A stretch of DNA of 64,000 nt from Aliidiomarina halalkaliphila (GCF_007096385.1 NZ_VJWL01000002.1:372001-436000), one strand, 5' to 3'. Numbered from the stretch's first letter, positions 36,718 to 45,940 are shown. The notes: generated by a model from the letters alone, not told the origin. Translations and numbers: made by a program.

Positions 36718-37603
36718 ACAGAATATAAACGAATACAAACAAGCAAATCCAAACCACGTCAACAAAGTGCCAGTACCAAGCAGAAGCTTCGAAGGCAAAC
36801 TGATCGTCTTTGTTAAAGTGTCCTGCTTTGCATCGGAAAAACATCACAATCAATAGGATGGCACCTAGCGTTACATGCAAACCGTGGAAACCGGTGAGCA
36901 GGAAGAAGGTGTTGCCATAGATACCTGATTGCAGGGTTAATCCGAGATCACGGTATGCATGCACATACTCATACATTTGTAAGCCTAAGAAGATTAAGCC
37001 CAGAGCAATAGTGACAAACAACCAGTTCATCAATTTCTTGCGCTTCCCTTCTTCAAGTCCTACATGAGCAAAATGCAATGTCACCGAAGAGATCACTAGA
37101 ATAATAGTGTTAATCAAGGGTAAGCCAAACCAACCCATGGCCTGGGTTTCAGTGCCACCTGGTGTGGTTGTTAGAGGCCAAATTGCTTGGAAACCGTCCC
37201 ACAAGATTTGATTGGTCATCTCGTTATTACCAGCACCACCTAACCATGGCACCGCAATCATGCGGGCGTAGAAAAGAGCGCCGAAGAAGGCGAGGAAGAA
37301 CATCACTTCGGAGAAAATAAACCAAAGCATGCCTTGACGGTAAGAACGGCCTAATTGGGCGTTGTATAAACCAGCCCGCGATTCGCGAATCTGATCGCCA
37401 AACCAGCCGACTAACATAATACAAAGGACAACCAAACCCGCTAATAGAACCCAATGGCCAAAGCCTGCTTGTTCATTTGAATATTCAATGGTGAAGTGAG
37501 CGGCACCAAAGGCAATTAAACCTAAGGCAACGGATCCCACTAATGGCCAAATACTTTGGTCGGGCACATAGTATTTTTGTGGATTATTTTGTTCTGTGCT
37601 CAT
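36716..37603 (-). CDS. ctaE: Cytochrome c oxidase subunit III
   Basis: 295 residues, seven predicted membrane segments. FHGLHVTLGAI and HFVDVVWICLF near the C-terminus are the subunit III signatures, and LGRSYRQGMLWFIFSEVMFF marks the glutamate helix (only key part: MLWFIFSEVMF). It stabilises proton uptake to the binuclear centre of subunit I. Starts ten bases after ctaG. Confidence 0.95.
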   Translation of the reverse strand: MSTEQNNPQKYYVPDQSIWPLVGSVALGLIAFGAAHFTIEYSNEQAGFGHWVLLAGLVVLCIMLVGWFGDQIRESRAGLYNAQLGRSYRQGMLWFIFSEVMFFLAFFGALFYARMIAVPWLGGAGNNEMTNQILWDGFQAIWPLTTTPGGTETQAMGWFGLPLINTIILVISSVTLHFAHVGLEEGKRKKLMNWLFVTIALGLIFLGLQMYEYVHAYRDLGLTLQSGIYGNTFFLLTGFHGLHVTLGAILLIVMFFRCKAGHFNKDDQFAFEASAWYWHFVDVVWICLFVFVYIL

Positions 37604-37613
37604 TTAAATTCCC

Positions 37614-38192
37614 TCATTCTGAACGATTCGCGCTCGCTGTGCGCGGCCGAACTTGATCAGTCAGGTCATACATCATGTACGAAAGTGTTAACCGGTGAAC
37701 ATGGTCAGGCAAATCTGGATCCAAGTAGAATTGCATCGGCATCACCGCGCGCTCACCCGCCGCTAACGGCTGGTTCTCAAAACAGAAACACTCGGTTTTG
37801 TTGAGATACAAAGATGCTTCACCTGGTGCTACTGAAGGCAGTGCTTGCGCAACCACATCACGATTGGTTTTATTCTCGACATAGAAGTTTACGATTTTGA
37901 CTTCGCCTGGATGCAAACGCACCGAACGGACTTCCGAGGTAAAATCCCATGACACACCGCGACTGACACGGGTATGGAATTCCACGGTAATCACCCGTGA
38001 CTGATCGATTTGCATGCTTTCATCGGCAGTTGCAGCGGTATTACTGGTGCGGCCGTTGAAACCCGTTACTTCACAGAATTTCTCGTACAGAGGAACCAGT
38101 GCAAAGCCAAAGGCAAACATGATCATGACGGAGGCTAGCAGCCGGGTAATTACCCGACTGTTGTCCTGACGTTTCGGTTGTTGCTCACTCAT
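37614..38192 (-). CDS. ctaG: Cytochrome c oxidase assembly protein CtaG (Cox11)
   Basis: Delivers copper to CuB of subunit I. 192 residues with one anchor near 16-36 and an exported beta domain; the copper-binding pair is in TECFCFENQPL, and a further conserved Cys lies at KFCEVTGFNG. AGGTG precedes the ATG. Starts two bases after the ctaD stop. Confidence 0.94.
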   Translation of the reverse strand: MSEQQPKRQDNSRVITRLLASVMIMFAFGFALVPLYEKFCEVTGFNGRTSNTAATADESMQIDQSRVITVEFHTRVSRGVSWDFTSEVRSVRLHPGEVKIVNFYVENKTNRDVVAQALPSVAPGEASLYLNKTECFCFENQPLAAGERAVMPMQFYLDPDLPDHVHRLTLSYMMYDLTDQVRPRTASANRSE

Positions 38193-38194
38193 GG

Positions 38195-39796
38195 CTATTT
38201 CACCTGTGGTGGAACGTCAAAGGTGTGATAAGGCGCTGGTGACGGAACAGTCCATTCGAGACCTTCTGCACCTTCCCACGGCTTCGCAGGTGCTGGCTCA
38301 CCTTTCTTCATGGCTGCTTTAATCACCACAGCGAGGAAGATAAGTTGAGAGAACCCGAATAAGAACCCGCCCACACTGACAATGGCGTTGATGTCGGCAA
38401 ATTGCAGTGCGTAATCAGGGATACGACGTGGCATACCGGCTAATCCCACAAAGTGCATTGGGAAGAACAAGATATTGACGGAAATCAGTGAGCACCAGAA
38501 ATGCAGCTTACTGAGGAAGTCGTCGTACATCACCCCAGACCATTTTGGCAGCCAGTAATAGGCTGCTGCCATAATCGAGAACACGGCGCCACTCACTAAT
38601 ACGTAGTGGAAATGCGCCACCACGAAGTAAGTATCGTGATATTGGTAATCCACCGGTGTAATGGCCAACATAATGCCGGATAGCCCACCAATGGTGAACA
38701 GCACCACGAACGCGATGGCAAATAGCATCGGCGTTTCAAAGGTCATGGCACCGCGCCACATGGTGGTGACCCAGTTAAATACTTTCACCCCGGTAGGTAC
38801 CGCAATGAGCATAGTCATGTACATGAAGAACAGCGATGCAAAGGTCGGCATCCCTGTGGTAAACATGTGATGTGCCCATACTAAGAACGATAAACCAGCG
38901 ATTGACGCCGTGGCGTATACCATTGATGCATAACCGAATAGTGGCTTACGTGCGAAGGCGGGAATAATTGCCGACACAATACCGAAGCTCGGTAGGATCA
39001 TGATGTATACCTCGGGATGCCCGAAGAACCAGAATAGATGCTGGAAGAGTACCGGGTCACCGCCGCCGGCGGCATCAAAGAAGTGCGTACCAAAGTATTT
39101 ATCAGTCAGTACCATGGTTACTACACCCGCAAGAACTGGCATCACCGCAATTAATAAGAAGGCGGTAATAAACCAAGTCCATACGAACAGTGGCATTTTC
39201 ATGTAGGTCATGCCTGGAGCGCGCATGTTCATAATGGTGACGATGACGTTAATCGCACCCATGATCGAGGACATCCCCATAATATGCATACTGAACACAA
39301 ACAGGGCCGTGGAATCGGTACTGTAGGTGGTCGATAGCGGGGCATAGAAGGTCCAGCCGAAGGCCGGTGCGCCACCTGGCATGAAGAATGACGACAACAT
39401 GATCATAAAGGCGAATGGCAAGATCCAGAACGACCAGTTGTTCATCCGCGGTAACGCCATATCTGGCGCACCAATCATGAGTGGAATCATCCAGTTGGCG
39501 AGGCCAACGAATGCCGGCATCACCGCACCGAACACCATAATCACACCATGCATGGTGGTCATCTGGTTAAAGAAGTGCGGATCAACAATTTGCATGCCCG
39601 GTTGGAATAGTTCGGCCCGAATCATCAGAGCCATCGAACCACCGACCAAGAACATAATAAAGCTAAACCACAAGTACATCGTACCGATGTCTTTATGGTT
39701 GGTGGTAAATAACCAACGCTTAATACCCGTTGGTTTGTGATCGTGATGATCGTGCGCGTCGTGGGCGCTGTGGGTATCTGTAACAACAGTGCTCAT
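38195..39796 (-). CDS. ctaD: Cytochrome c oxidase subunit I
   Basis: 533 residues with twelve predicted membrane segments. Heme and CuB ligands are visible in MTTMHGVIM (heme a), WFFGHPEVYI (CuB with the His-Tyr cross-link pair), WAHHMFTTG (CuB) and VVAHFHYVL (heme a and a3). The E-S motif position after HPEVYIMILPSFG is in the A1-type arrangement. An N-terminal His-rich tail (DAHDHHDHK) precedes KRWLFTTNHKDIG. ATG 39796 has GGGGG eight bases upstream; ATG 39802 is the alternative. Confidence 0.96.
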   Translation of the reverse strand: MSTVVTDTHSAHDAHDHHDHKPTGIKRWLFTTNHKDIGTMYLWFSFIMFLVGGSMALMIRAELFQPGMQIVDPHFFNQMTTMHGVIMVFGAVMPAFVGLANWMIPLMIGAPDMALPRMNNWSFWILPFAFMIMLSSFFMPGGAPAFGWTFYAPLSTTYSTDSTALFVFSMHIMGMSSIMGAINVIVTIMNMRAPGMTYMKMPLFVWTWFITAFLLIAVMPVLAGVVTMVLTDKYFGTHFFDAAGGGDPVLFQHLFWFFGHPEVYIMILPSFGIVSAIIPAFARKPLFGYASMVYATASIAGLSFLVWAHHMFTTGMPTFASLFFMYMTMLIAVPTGVKVFNWVTTMWRGAMTFETPMLFAIAFVVLFTIGGLSGIMLAITPVDYQYHDTYFVVAHFHYVLVSGAVFSIMAAAYYWLPKWSGVMYDDFLSKLHFWCSLISVNILFFPMHFVGLAGMPRRIPDYALQFADINAIVSVGGFLFGFSQLIFLAVVIKAAMKKGEPAPAKPWEGAEGLEWTVPSPAPYHTFDVPPQVK

Positions 39797-39808
39797 CGCC
39801 ATAGCCCC

Positions 39809-40951
39809 CTATTGGTTACCCTGTGAGAAGTGATGGACGTCGGCGGCTTGCACCACATCCCCAGTATTATTGCCCCAAGCATTCCGTTGATAGGTCACTA
39901 CGGCGGCAATTTCACGCATGGTGAGGGTATTACGGAACGACTGCATGGCCGACCCAGAAACACCGTTCCAGACCACATCAATGTGTGCTCTTTGGTCATC
40001 TACAGCGATACCTTGGCCAACAAGACCTGGGAATACGCCAGGTACCCCTTGCCCGTTCGGCTGGTGACATGCAGCGCAATAAGACATGTGCACCTGTTGC
40101 CCCATTTCCATCAATTCGTCTTTGGACATTTCCATGGAGAGCAGGCGTTGTTCTTCTTCACGGCGTTCTGCAAGGCGTTGTTCTTCACCCCGGGCCCACG
40201 CTTCGAAGTCTTCCGGATCTTTGGCAATGACGACCACAGGCATAAAGGCATGATCACGACCACACAACTCGGCACACTGACCACGGAAAATACCGGGCTC
40301 AGGCACTTTCACCCATGCTTCGTTGATATACCCTGGATTGGCGTCTTTCTTCACCGCAAACTCAGGTACCCACCACGAATGGATTACGTCATCGGAGGTA
40401 ATGAGGAAGCGTACTTTCTTGCCGGTAGGAATCACCAAGGGCCGGTCCACTTCAAGCAAGTAATTCTCGGTACGAGGCAAACGTCCGTAGATCTGCTCAC
40501 GTGGGGTGGCCATATTACTCATGAATTCGATATCGTAATCCAAGTAACTGTAATGCCAACGCCACTGTGAACCCGTCACTAATACGCTAATATCCGAGTC
40601 GGATGTATCATCCATTTCAATCAGGGTGATGGTTGCAGGCACAGCCATAGCCACCAAAATCAGAAAGGGAATCACTGTCCATGCGATTTCTACTTTCACG
40701 TTATCGTGAAATTTCGCTGGGGTGACGCCGCGACTTTTCCGGTGCCGTAGAATGGACCAAAACATCGCAGCAAAAACGATGACACCAATGACCACACAGA
40801 TCCAGAACACCAGCATGTGTAAGTTATACACTTTCTCACTGATTTCCGTGACACCGCGGGTAAGATTTAACTGCACGCTTTCGGCCTTCGCCATCGGTGC
40901 TAATAGCAACGCAGGCAGACCGAGCAGCAGGCTCGTTAGTCTCACATTCAC
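39809..40951 (-). CDS. ctaC: Cytochrome c oxidase subunit II with fused cytochrome c domain (caa3 type)
   Basis: 380 residues: signal sequence, two membrane segments (about 43-65 and 92-112), the CuA cupredoxin domain with SWWVPEF and GQCAELCGRDHAFM, a charged Glu/Arg helix (about 240-275), then a c-type cytochrome domain with CAACH at Cys292-His296 and a likely axial Met near the C-terminus. The fusion makes this a caa3-type oxidase that can accept electrons from a soluble or membrane cytochrome c. The start is a GTG with AGGAG eight bases upstream. It heads the ctaC-D-G-E operon. Confidence 0.95.
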   Translation of the reverse strand: MNVRLTSLLLGLPALLLAPMAKAESVQLNLTRGVTEISEKVYNLHMLVFWICVVIGVIVFAAMFWSILRHRKSRGVTPAKFHDNVKVEIAWTVIPFLILVAMAVPATITLIEMDDTSDSDISVLVTGSQWRWHYSYLDYDIEFMSNMATPREQIYGRLPRTENYLLEVDRPLVIPTGKKVRFLITSDDVIHSWWVPEFAVKKDANPGYINEAWVKVPEPGIFRGQCAELCGRDHAFMPVVVIAKDPEDFEAWARGEEQRLAERREEEQRLLSMEMSKDELMEMGQQVHMSYCAACHQPNGQGVPGVFPGLVGQGIAVDDQRAHIDVVWNGVSGSAMQSFRNTLTMREIAAVVTYQRNAWGNNTGDVVQAADVHHFSQGNQ

Positions 40952-41177
40952 TCGACTTCTCCTCTTAGTCTTTCGTCTAGGTGAACACCGGGGAGTGAAC
41001 AGCTAGTTGAAAGCACAAAGAGGTCAGCAAGAAAGGAACTACTTTTCCCCTAAAATCGCAGTTCTTGCCTAACCCTTTGTTATTTATTATCGCCACCGGA
41101 GTGGCCATTTATTATTTAAGGTATATCAAGGCGCTGAAACGAATCGTCAAAGTGAACTTTAGACGTACTACATCGTT

Positions 41178-41206
41178 ATCACAGCTAGTACTTTGATGAC
41201 GATCAA
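41178..41206 (-). promoter_or_regulatory. Perfect FNR/Anr-type box overlapping a candidate ctaC promoter
   Basis: TTGATGACGATCAA at 41193-41206 fits TTGATnnnnATCAA at all ten defined positions. On the minus strand its left half doubles as a -35 (TTGATC, 41206-41201), with TGTGAT as a possible -10 (41183-41178) after 17 bases. Overlap of the -35 would predict repression of the aa3-type oxidase when oxygen is low. The box is sequence-evident; the promoter and the mode of control are inferred. Confidence 0.7.
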
Positions 41207-41227
41207 AATACCACCAAAGATGTTAAT

Positions 41228-41254
41228 AAAAAAGGGGTTGTTGTTAACAACCCC
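41228..41254 (-). terminator. Intrinsic terminator of lexA-sulA
   Basis: On the minus strand GGGGTTGTT, loop AAC, AACAACCCC, followed by six T. The stem is nine perfect pairs (41234-41254). A separate 12-bp palindrome TGGGGATCCCCA abuts it at 41255-41266. Confidence 0.88.
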
Positions 41255-41291
41255 TGGGGATCCCCAAAAAAAGGGGGAAGTGGAGACGAAA

Positions 41292-41723
41292 TTAGTGCAG
41301 AGGATTCTCGTAACTTTCTGAGGAAATGAAAAAACTTTGTGCTTGGCTAGCTTTGGCGGCTAATTCCAAACGTTTTTTATCGCGGCCATGACAATCACCG
41401 ACCCATGCAATCACAATCTGACTATTGTTAATCAAAAGTGCTTGTTCTGTTGCCCATAAGGCGGTGTCTTGATCTGATGCAGAGACCCGGCGAATTCGAT
41501 CGGGACGAATCCCCGCTGCAATCAATTGCTCAATAAATGCTTTTGCTGGTTTGCCAATGAGTGTGACCCACTGGTCATCGCGCTTACGCAATGCGCTCAA
41601 CGTGACCCAGAGGTGCTGCTGCAACGTGGGCTGTTCGCATACAGCAACGGACGTTGACGGTTTGGTTTCATGACCCCAGACTCCAGGGTGAGGAAAACGG
41701 CGTGTTAATGCAGAGTAGTTCAT
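41292..41723 (-). CDS. sulA: SulA-like SOS cell division inhibitor
   Basis: 143 residues. It shows the RecA-like fold features of SulA/ImuA proteins ([42 protein letters not shown]) and, lying directly downstream of lexA as in Pseudomonas, is most likely SulA, which blocks FtsZ assembly during DNA damage. ATG 41723 overlaps the lexA stop (ATGA) and has GGAGG six bases upstream inside lexA, so it is translationally coupled and under LexA control. ImuA is the main alternative, but no imuB or dnaE2 follows. Confidence 0.82.
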   Translation of the reverse strand: MNYSALTRRFPHPGVWGHETKPSTSVAVCEQPTLQQHLWVTLSALRKRDDQWVTLIGKPAKAFIEQLIAAGIRPDRIRRVSASDQDTALWATEQALLINNSQIVIAWVGDCHGRDKKRLELAAKASQAQSFFISSESYENPLH

Positions 41724-42343
41724 ACCCAACCTCCATTTCGAATGACGCCAACAGCAAGGCCTTCGATTGTCATGAATTGTTGTGTTAAATCCACTTGAAT
41801 AATCGAGAACTCTTGGTTTTCTGGGTGTAGCAACACCATGTTGCCGCGGCGCTCAAAACGTTTAACAGTGACATCATCTTCGACACGGGCGACCACTATC
41901 TGCCCGTTACGCGCTTCGTTAGTACGGTGTACGGCAAGCATGTCACCGTCCAAAATACCAATGTCTTTCATACTCATGCCATGAACACGTAGCAGATAAT
42001 CGGCACTTGGATGAAACATGGTGTGATCGACTTGATAATGTGATTCGATATGTTGTTGCGCCAAAATAGGTTCGCCGGCGGCGACACGCCCAATCAGGGG
42101 AAGACCAAGTTGCTCGGGAGTTTCTTCTTCCTCGATGAGCAATCGAATGCCTCGCGACATACCAGGCATCATTTCAATGACACCCTTCTTGGCCAAGGCT
42201 TTTAAATGCTCTTCTGCCGCATTCGCTGAGCGAAACCCTAACCGTTGTGCGATTTCCGCGCGGGTGGGGGGCATTCCAGTCGCTTCAATATTGGTGCGAA
42301 TGAGCTCGAGAATCTCTTGCTGTCGTGGCGTTAATGGTCGCAT
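41720..42343 (-). CDS. lexA: SOS transcriptional repressor LexA
   Basis: 207 residues. N-terminal winged helix-turn-helix ([13 protein letters not shown]), then the self-cleavage site VAAG/EP (Ala89-Gly90) and the catalytic Ser124 and Lys161. The spacings from cleavage site to Ser (35) and Ser to Lys (37) equal those of E. coli LexA. Two LexA boxes overlap its promoter, giving autoregulation. It is divergent from plsB; in E. coli dgkA lies between them, and it is missing here. Confidence 0.97.
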   Translation of the reverse strand: MRPLTPRQQEILELIRTNIEATGMPPTRAEIAQRLGFRSANAAEEHLKALAKKGVIEMMPGMSRGIRLLIEEEETPEQLGLPLIGRVAAGEPILAQQHIESHYQVDHTMFHPSADYLLRVHGMSMKDIGILDGDMLAVHRTNEARNGQIVVARVEDDVTVKRFERRGNMVLLHPENQEFSIIQVDLTQQFMTIEGLAVGVIRNGGWV

Positions 42344-42351
42344 ATCGATAC

Positions 42352-42367
42352 CTGTTTATCCGTACAG
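42352..42367 (-). promoter_or_regulatory. LexA box 1 of lexA
   Basis: CTG-N10-CAG read as CTGTTTATCCGTACAG on the plus strand; it starts eight bases outside the lexA start codon. It is the weaker of two boxes by similarity to the CTGTATATATATACAG ideal. Confidence 0.75.
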
Positions 42368-42371
42368 TATA

Positions 42372-42387
42372 CTGTCAGTATATACAG
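42372..42387 (-). promoter_or_regulatory. LexA box 2 of lexA
   Basis: On the lexA strand CTGTATATACTGACAG, close to the E. coli lexA box 1 CTGTATATACTCACAG. It lies four bases from the other box (five in E. coli), so two dimers could bind side by side. It covers the -10 of the promoter. Confidence 0.9.
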
Positions 42388-42404
42388 TGTTTTGACCTTT
42401 GCAA
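42377..42404 (-). promoter_or_regulatory. lexA promoter
   Basis: Minus-strand TTGCAA (42404-42399), 16-base spacer, TATACT (42382-42377). The -10 lies within LexA box 2, explaining repression. Confidence 0.75.
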
Positions 42405-42527
42405 CTTTTTTGAACAAAAAATTTCCGATGCGGCAACTTTTTAATAAAAATGATATTCTTAGCCCTTCAACTCAGTTTTTATCCGCGACCATGATGATCA
42501 GGTTCGCGGTTCGAGCTCGGAGTACCG

Positions 42528-44987
42528 ATGAAACGAACGTCTTTGCTCTATAAGATTTTGCGCCTGCCCGTGAGCTGGCTCACGAAAGTGAAAGCCATCG
42601 CGGATGATTTCGAAGGCAGCCCCTCGTCACCCGATCATGTGGTCTATGTGATGCGTGCTCCGTCAACCACAGATCTCGTGGTGGCTCGAAACACCTGTAA
42701 AGAATTAAATCTCCCCGATCCGACCGAGCCGTTGATCTTAAATGGCAAAGCATTTGATCGGGTGCTTTATCTAGAAGACCCCAAAGCACGGCTAGGTCAG
42801 GACCCGCAGCAAGCGTTTCAAGAGTTACTGAAACTGCACCAGCAGCACAACTACAATGTGCACATGCATCCGATTGCATTATTTTGGGGACGCGAGCCTG
42901 GGCGAGAACGCAACGAAGCGAATGCCATGACGGCCGATATTGAAGTACCTGGCAAATGGAAACGGTTTTGGTTAGTGATGTTCTCGGGGCGCAATATTTT
43001 GGCCCGAGTATCGCAACCTGTAAGTTTACGAACCATGGCCGACAGCCATGCTAGCGATAAGGCGTTGGCGCAGAAATTAACCCGGGTTGCTCGGACACAC
43101 TTTGCACGCCTTCGCTATGCGGTGGCAGGTCCGAAGTTGCTCGGTCGGGAAGAGATGATTAATGACCTATTGCAAACGCCGGCGATTAAAGCGGCGATAT
43201 TAGAGGAATCACGTAGTAAACGTATTTCAGTAACCGCAGCGGAAAAGCGCGCCCGCAAATACTTGCATGAAATTGCCGCGGATTACCGCGATAGTTTAGT
43301 GCGCTTTGGCGATCATTTGTTTACTTGGTTGTGGACCAAGATTTATAGCGGTATCAGCGTGAAAAATGGCGATACCATCCGTAAGTTGGCACAAGACGGA
43401 CACGAGATCGTGTATATGCCGTGTCATCGCAGCCACATGGATTATTTGTTGTTGAGCTTCGTAATTTATAAAGAAGGATTAGTGCCCCCACATATCGCCG
43501 CTGGGGTGAATCTAAATTTCTTCCCCGTGGGCACGCTATTTCGCCGCGGCGGGGCGTTCTTCTTACGCCGAAGCTTCCGTGGTAACAAGCTTTATTCCAC
43601 AGTATTTCGTGAATACCTCACGCGCTTGTTCCAAAAGGGCTACGCGGTTGAGTACTTTATGGAGGGCGGCCGCAGTCGCACTGGGCGCTTGCTGCCACCA
43701 AAAACCGGTATGCTTGCCATGACGTTACAAAGTCAATTGCGCGGAGTGACCCGCCCAGTAACATTCGTTCCTGTGTATTTAGGTTATGAGCACGTGATGG
43801 AGGTCAGTACCTATCATGGCGAACTCAAAGGGCAAGCGAAAAAGAAAGAATCCGTATTTCAGATTTTTGGTATTTTGCGTAAGCTGAAAAACTTCGGCCA
43901 TGGTTATGTCACTTTTGGCGAGCCATTGCGTTTATCGGATTATTTGGACCGCTCTCAGCCGGATTGGCGTGATTCAGTGACTCTAGGGGCGGAGGAGCCC
44001 GCGAAGCCGCGTTGGATGACGCCTATTGTCAATCATCTGGCAGAAGTGATGATGCGACGCGTGAATGACGGTGCAGCACTCAACCCGATCAATTTGGCAG
44101 CCATTAGTTTACTTAGTGCCGACCGCCATAGCCTGACTCGCGAAGAGTTAGTGGATCAAATTCTTGCCTACAAAGCCCTACATCGGGAAGTGCCCTACAG
44201 CCGCGATGTGCAAGTGCCTACATGGTCTGGCGATGAGATGTGGTCGCACCTTATGGCGATGAATAAATTCGAAGTAAACGAGAATAGTGCCGGTGAAGTG
44301 GTGAGTCTCACGCAGACACAGGCAATCACCTTAACCTACTATCGCAACAATGTGTTGCACATGTTTATAGTTCCAGCCTTGCTCGCTCGTTTTGCTCGGC
44401 GTGGACGGACATTCCGGGCCTCGGATGCAGCGGCTTTTATTGAGAAGTTGTATCCGATGATTCAAGCCGAGCTTTTCTTGAATCGCGAAGCGGATTCGAT
44501 TCCGTTATGGGTGGATGCGCTGTGTGAAGAGTTTGTACGCCAAGGTTGGCTCGTTCAGGATAGTCGCGAATTTTCCGACGCCTATCGCATTGTTGAGCGA
44601 GAACAGACCGGTTATGTACAGCTCACATTGCTGGCGAATGCGAGCGAAGAGACGCTGACGCGCTACGCCATTGTTTTAGAGCTATTACAGCAATCTGAGA
44701 GTTTATCCCGTTCCGTGTTAGAGCAGTCCAGTGAGCGCATTGCGGAACGCTTGGGCGCCCGCCACGGTATTGATGCGCCGGAGTTCTACGACAAGCGTAT
44801 TTTCAGTACGTTGGTATCGGTGCTGAAAACGGAGGGCTACATTAGTGTGGCAGACGACGGCGGTTATACCTCAGATGCGAAAACTGATGCGCTCAGTGAT
44901 GAGGTCGACGTGCTCTTGGGAAGCCAAGTGCAACGAACCATACGGGAATCGGTGAAGCGACTGCTGAAGGAGCGTGAGGCGAATTAG
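42528..44987 (+). CDS. plsB: Glycerol-3-phosphate 1-O-acyltransferase PlsB
   Basis: Acylates sn-glycerol 3-phosphate at position 1 at the inner membrane, the first step of phospholipid synthesis. 819 residues (E. coli 807). The HxxxxD catalytic box is His300-RSHM-Asp305 (MPCHRSHMDYLLLS), followed by FFLRRSF, the glycerol-phosphate site FMEGGRSRTGR, and VTFVPVYLGYE. GpsA, which makes its substrate, is also in the window. An intrinsic terminator follows. Confidence 0.96.
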   Translation: MKRTSLLYKILRLPVSWLTKVKAIADDFEGSPSSPDHVVYVMRAPSTTDLVVARNTCKELNLPDPTEPLILNGKAFDRVLYLEDPKARLGQDPQQAFQELLKLHQQHNYNVHMHPIALFWGREPGRERNEANAMTADIEVPGKWKRFWLVMFSGRNILARVSQPVSLRTMADSHASDKALAQKLTRVARTHFARLRYAVAGPKLLGREEMINDLLQTPAIKAAILEESRSKRISVTAAEKRARKYLHEIAADYRDSLVRFGDHLFTWLWTKIYSGISVKNGDTIRKLAQDGHEIVYMPCHRSHMDYLLLSFVIYKEGLVPPHIAAGVNLNFFPVGTLFRRGGAFFLRRSFRGNKLYSTVFREYLTRLFQKGYAVEYFMEGGRSRTGRLLPPKTGMLAMTLQSQLRGVTRPVTFVPVYLGYEHVMEVSTYHGELKGQAKKKESVFQIFGILRKLKNFGHGYVTFGEPLRLSDYLDRSQPDWRDSVTLGAEEPAKPRWMTPIVNHLAEVMMRRVNDGAALNPINLAAISLLSADRHSLTREELVDQILAYKALHREVPYSRDVQVPTWSGDEMWSHLMAMNKFEVNENSAGEVVSLTQTQAITLTYYRNNVLHMFIVPALLARFARRGRTFRASDAAAFIEKLYPMIQAELFLNREADSIPLWVDALCEEFVRQGWLVQDSREFSDAYRIVEREQTGYVQLTLLANASEETLTRYAIVLELLQQSESLSRSVLEQSSERIAERLGARHGIDAPEFYDKRIFSTLVSVLKTEGYISVADDGGYTSDAKTDALSDEVDVLLGSQVQRTIRESVKRLLKEREAN

Positions 44988-45026
44988 TCTACGCAAACCA
45001 TGGCGGTGGGACACGGCAAAGACAAC

Positions 45027-45060
45027 GCCCGCAGTGGTCTAAAGACCCTGCGGGCTTTTG
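45027..45060 (+). terminator. Intrinsic terminator of plsB
   Basis: GCCCGCAG-T-GGTCT-AA-AGACC-CTGCGGGC: eight plus five base pairs with a one-base bulge (45027-45055), then TTTT. It separates plsB from convergent ubiA. Confidence 0.93.
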
Positions 45061-45061
45061 A

Positions 45062-45940
45062 TTAGATAGGTGCCGAGCCAAATGGAATAGGCAACCAATA
45101 ATGTAACGCTAAACCAATTGCGATAAGCATACCGGCGTAGTGGTTTTGGCGGAATGCGAGAAAACATTCTTGTGGTGAGCGGTCGCGAATTAACCATAGC
45201 TGCCAAATAAAAAACAGAGCCATGGTGATGAGTGCTAACCAGAATATCCAAGTGGCATCGATCATCCAGCCGACAATCCCGAGCAAGAAAATAGTGGCCG
45301 CTTGCAGCGCACCAATCACCAAGATGTCGTACTGACCAAATAAAATCGCGGTCGATTTTATCCCCACTCGCAGATCGTCGGCGCGATCCACCATGGCATA
45401 TTCGGTGTCATAGGCCACCGTCCAGAGAACATTCGCAGCGAAAAGTATCCAACAAATCAACGGCAAACTATTGCTCTCTGCGGCGAACGCCATGGGAATC
45501 GCCATACTAAATGCCGCCCCCAACACAAATTGCGGTAAATGGGTAAAGCGTTTGGTAAACGGGTAAGCAATGGCCAAACCTGCCGCTACAAATGATAACA
45601 AGATCGTTAAGGTGTTCAGGGTGAGCACTAACATGAAGGCTAGGATCACCAGCACGGCAAACAAAATTAGCGCTTCGGTGGGGGTTACTGCGCCCGTAGC
45701 AAGAGGGCGGTTTCGTGTGCGTTCAACATGCCCATCGAGTTTTCGGTCGGCGTAATCGTTAATCACGCAGCCGGCTGAACGCATCAGGAAGACACCGACA
45801 GCAAAGATGGCTACTAGGCGAACCGAGGGATCGCCGTTACCTGCAATAAGTAGGGCCCAGAATGTCGGCCAGGCGAGTAACCAGGTACCGATGGGCTTGT
45901 CCATGCGCATGAGCGCTCGATAATGGTCAAAACGAGTCAT
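45062..45940 (-). CDS. ubiA: 4-hydroxybenzoate polyprenyltransferase UbiA
   Basis: Attaches the polyprenyl tail to 4-hydroxybenzoate in ubiquinone synthesis. 292 residues, about eight or nine membrane segments; the two Asp-rich prenyl-diphosphate sites are NDYADRKLDGHVERT and YAMVDRADDLRVG. The N-terminal YRALMRMDKPIGTWLL is typical. It starts 24 bases after ubiC, which makes its substrate. Confidence 0.95.
   Translation of the reverse strand: MTRFDHYRALMRMDKPIGTWLLAWPTFWALLIAGNGDPSVRLVAIFAVGVFLMRSAGCVINDYADRKLDGHVERTRNRPLATGAVTPTEALILFAVLVILAFMLVLTLNTLTILLSFVAAGLAIAYPFTKRFTHLPQFVLGAAFSMAIPMAFAAESNSLPLICWILFAANVLWTVAYDTEYAMVDRADDLRVGIKSTAILFGQYDILVIGALQAATIFLLGIVGWMIDATWIFWLALITMALFFIWQLWLIRDRSPQECFLAFRQNHYAGMLIAIGLALHYWLPIPFGSAPI

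Larger units (their letters stand above)
40952..41291. other. Intergenic control region of the cytochrome oxidase operon
   Basis: 340 bases with no credible gene, between the sulA stop and the ctaC start, both genes on the minus strand. From right to left it holds hairpins ending the lexA-sulA transcript (41228-41266), a perfect FNR-type box (41193-41206) with a promoter-like pair, and an AT-rich leader. A second -35-like TTGACG lies on the minus strand around 41145. Confidence 0.7.

Noticed and set aside
39830-40570. 246-codon open frame on the plus strand
   Set aside because: It is antisense to ctaC, whose CuA and CxxCH motifs are unmistakable; the open frame shows no domain, signal or ribosome site.
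41145-41152. TTGACG as the main -35 of the ctaC promoter
   Set aside because: No acceptable -10 is found at 16-18 bases; only TATACC at 19 bases.
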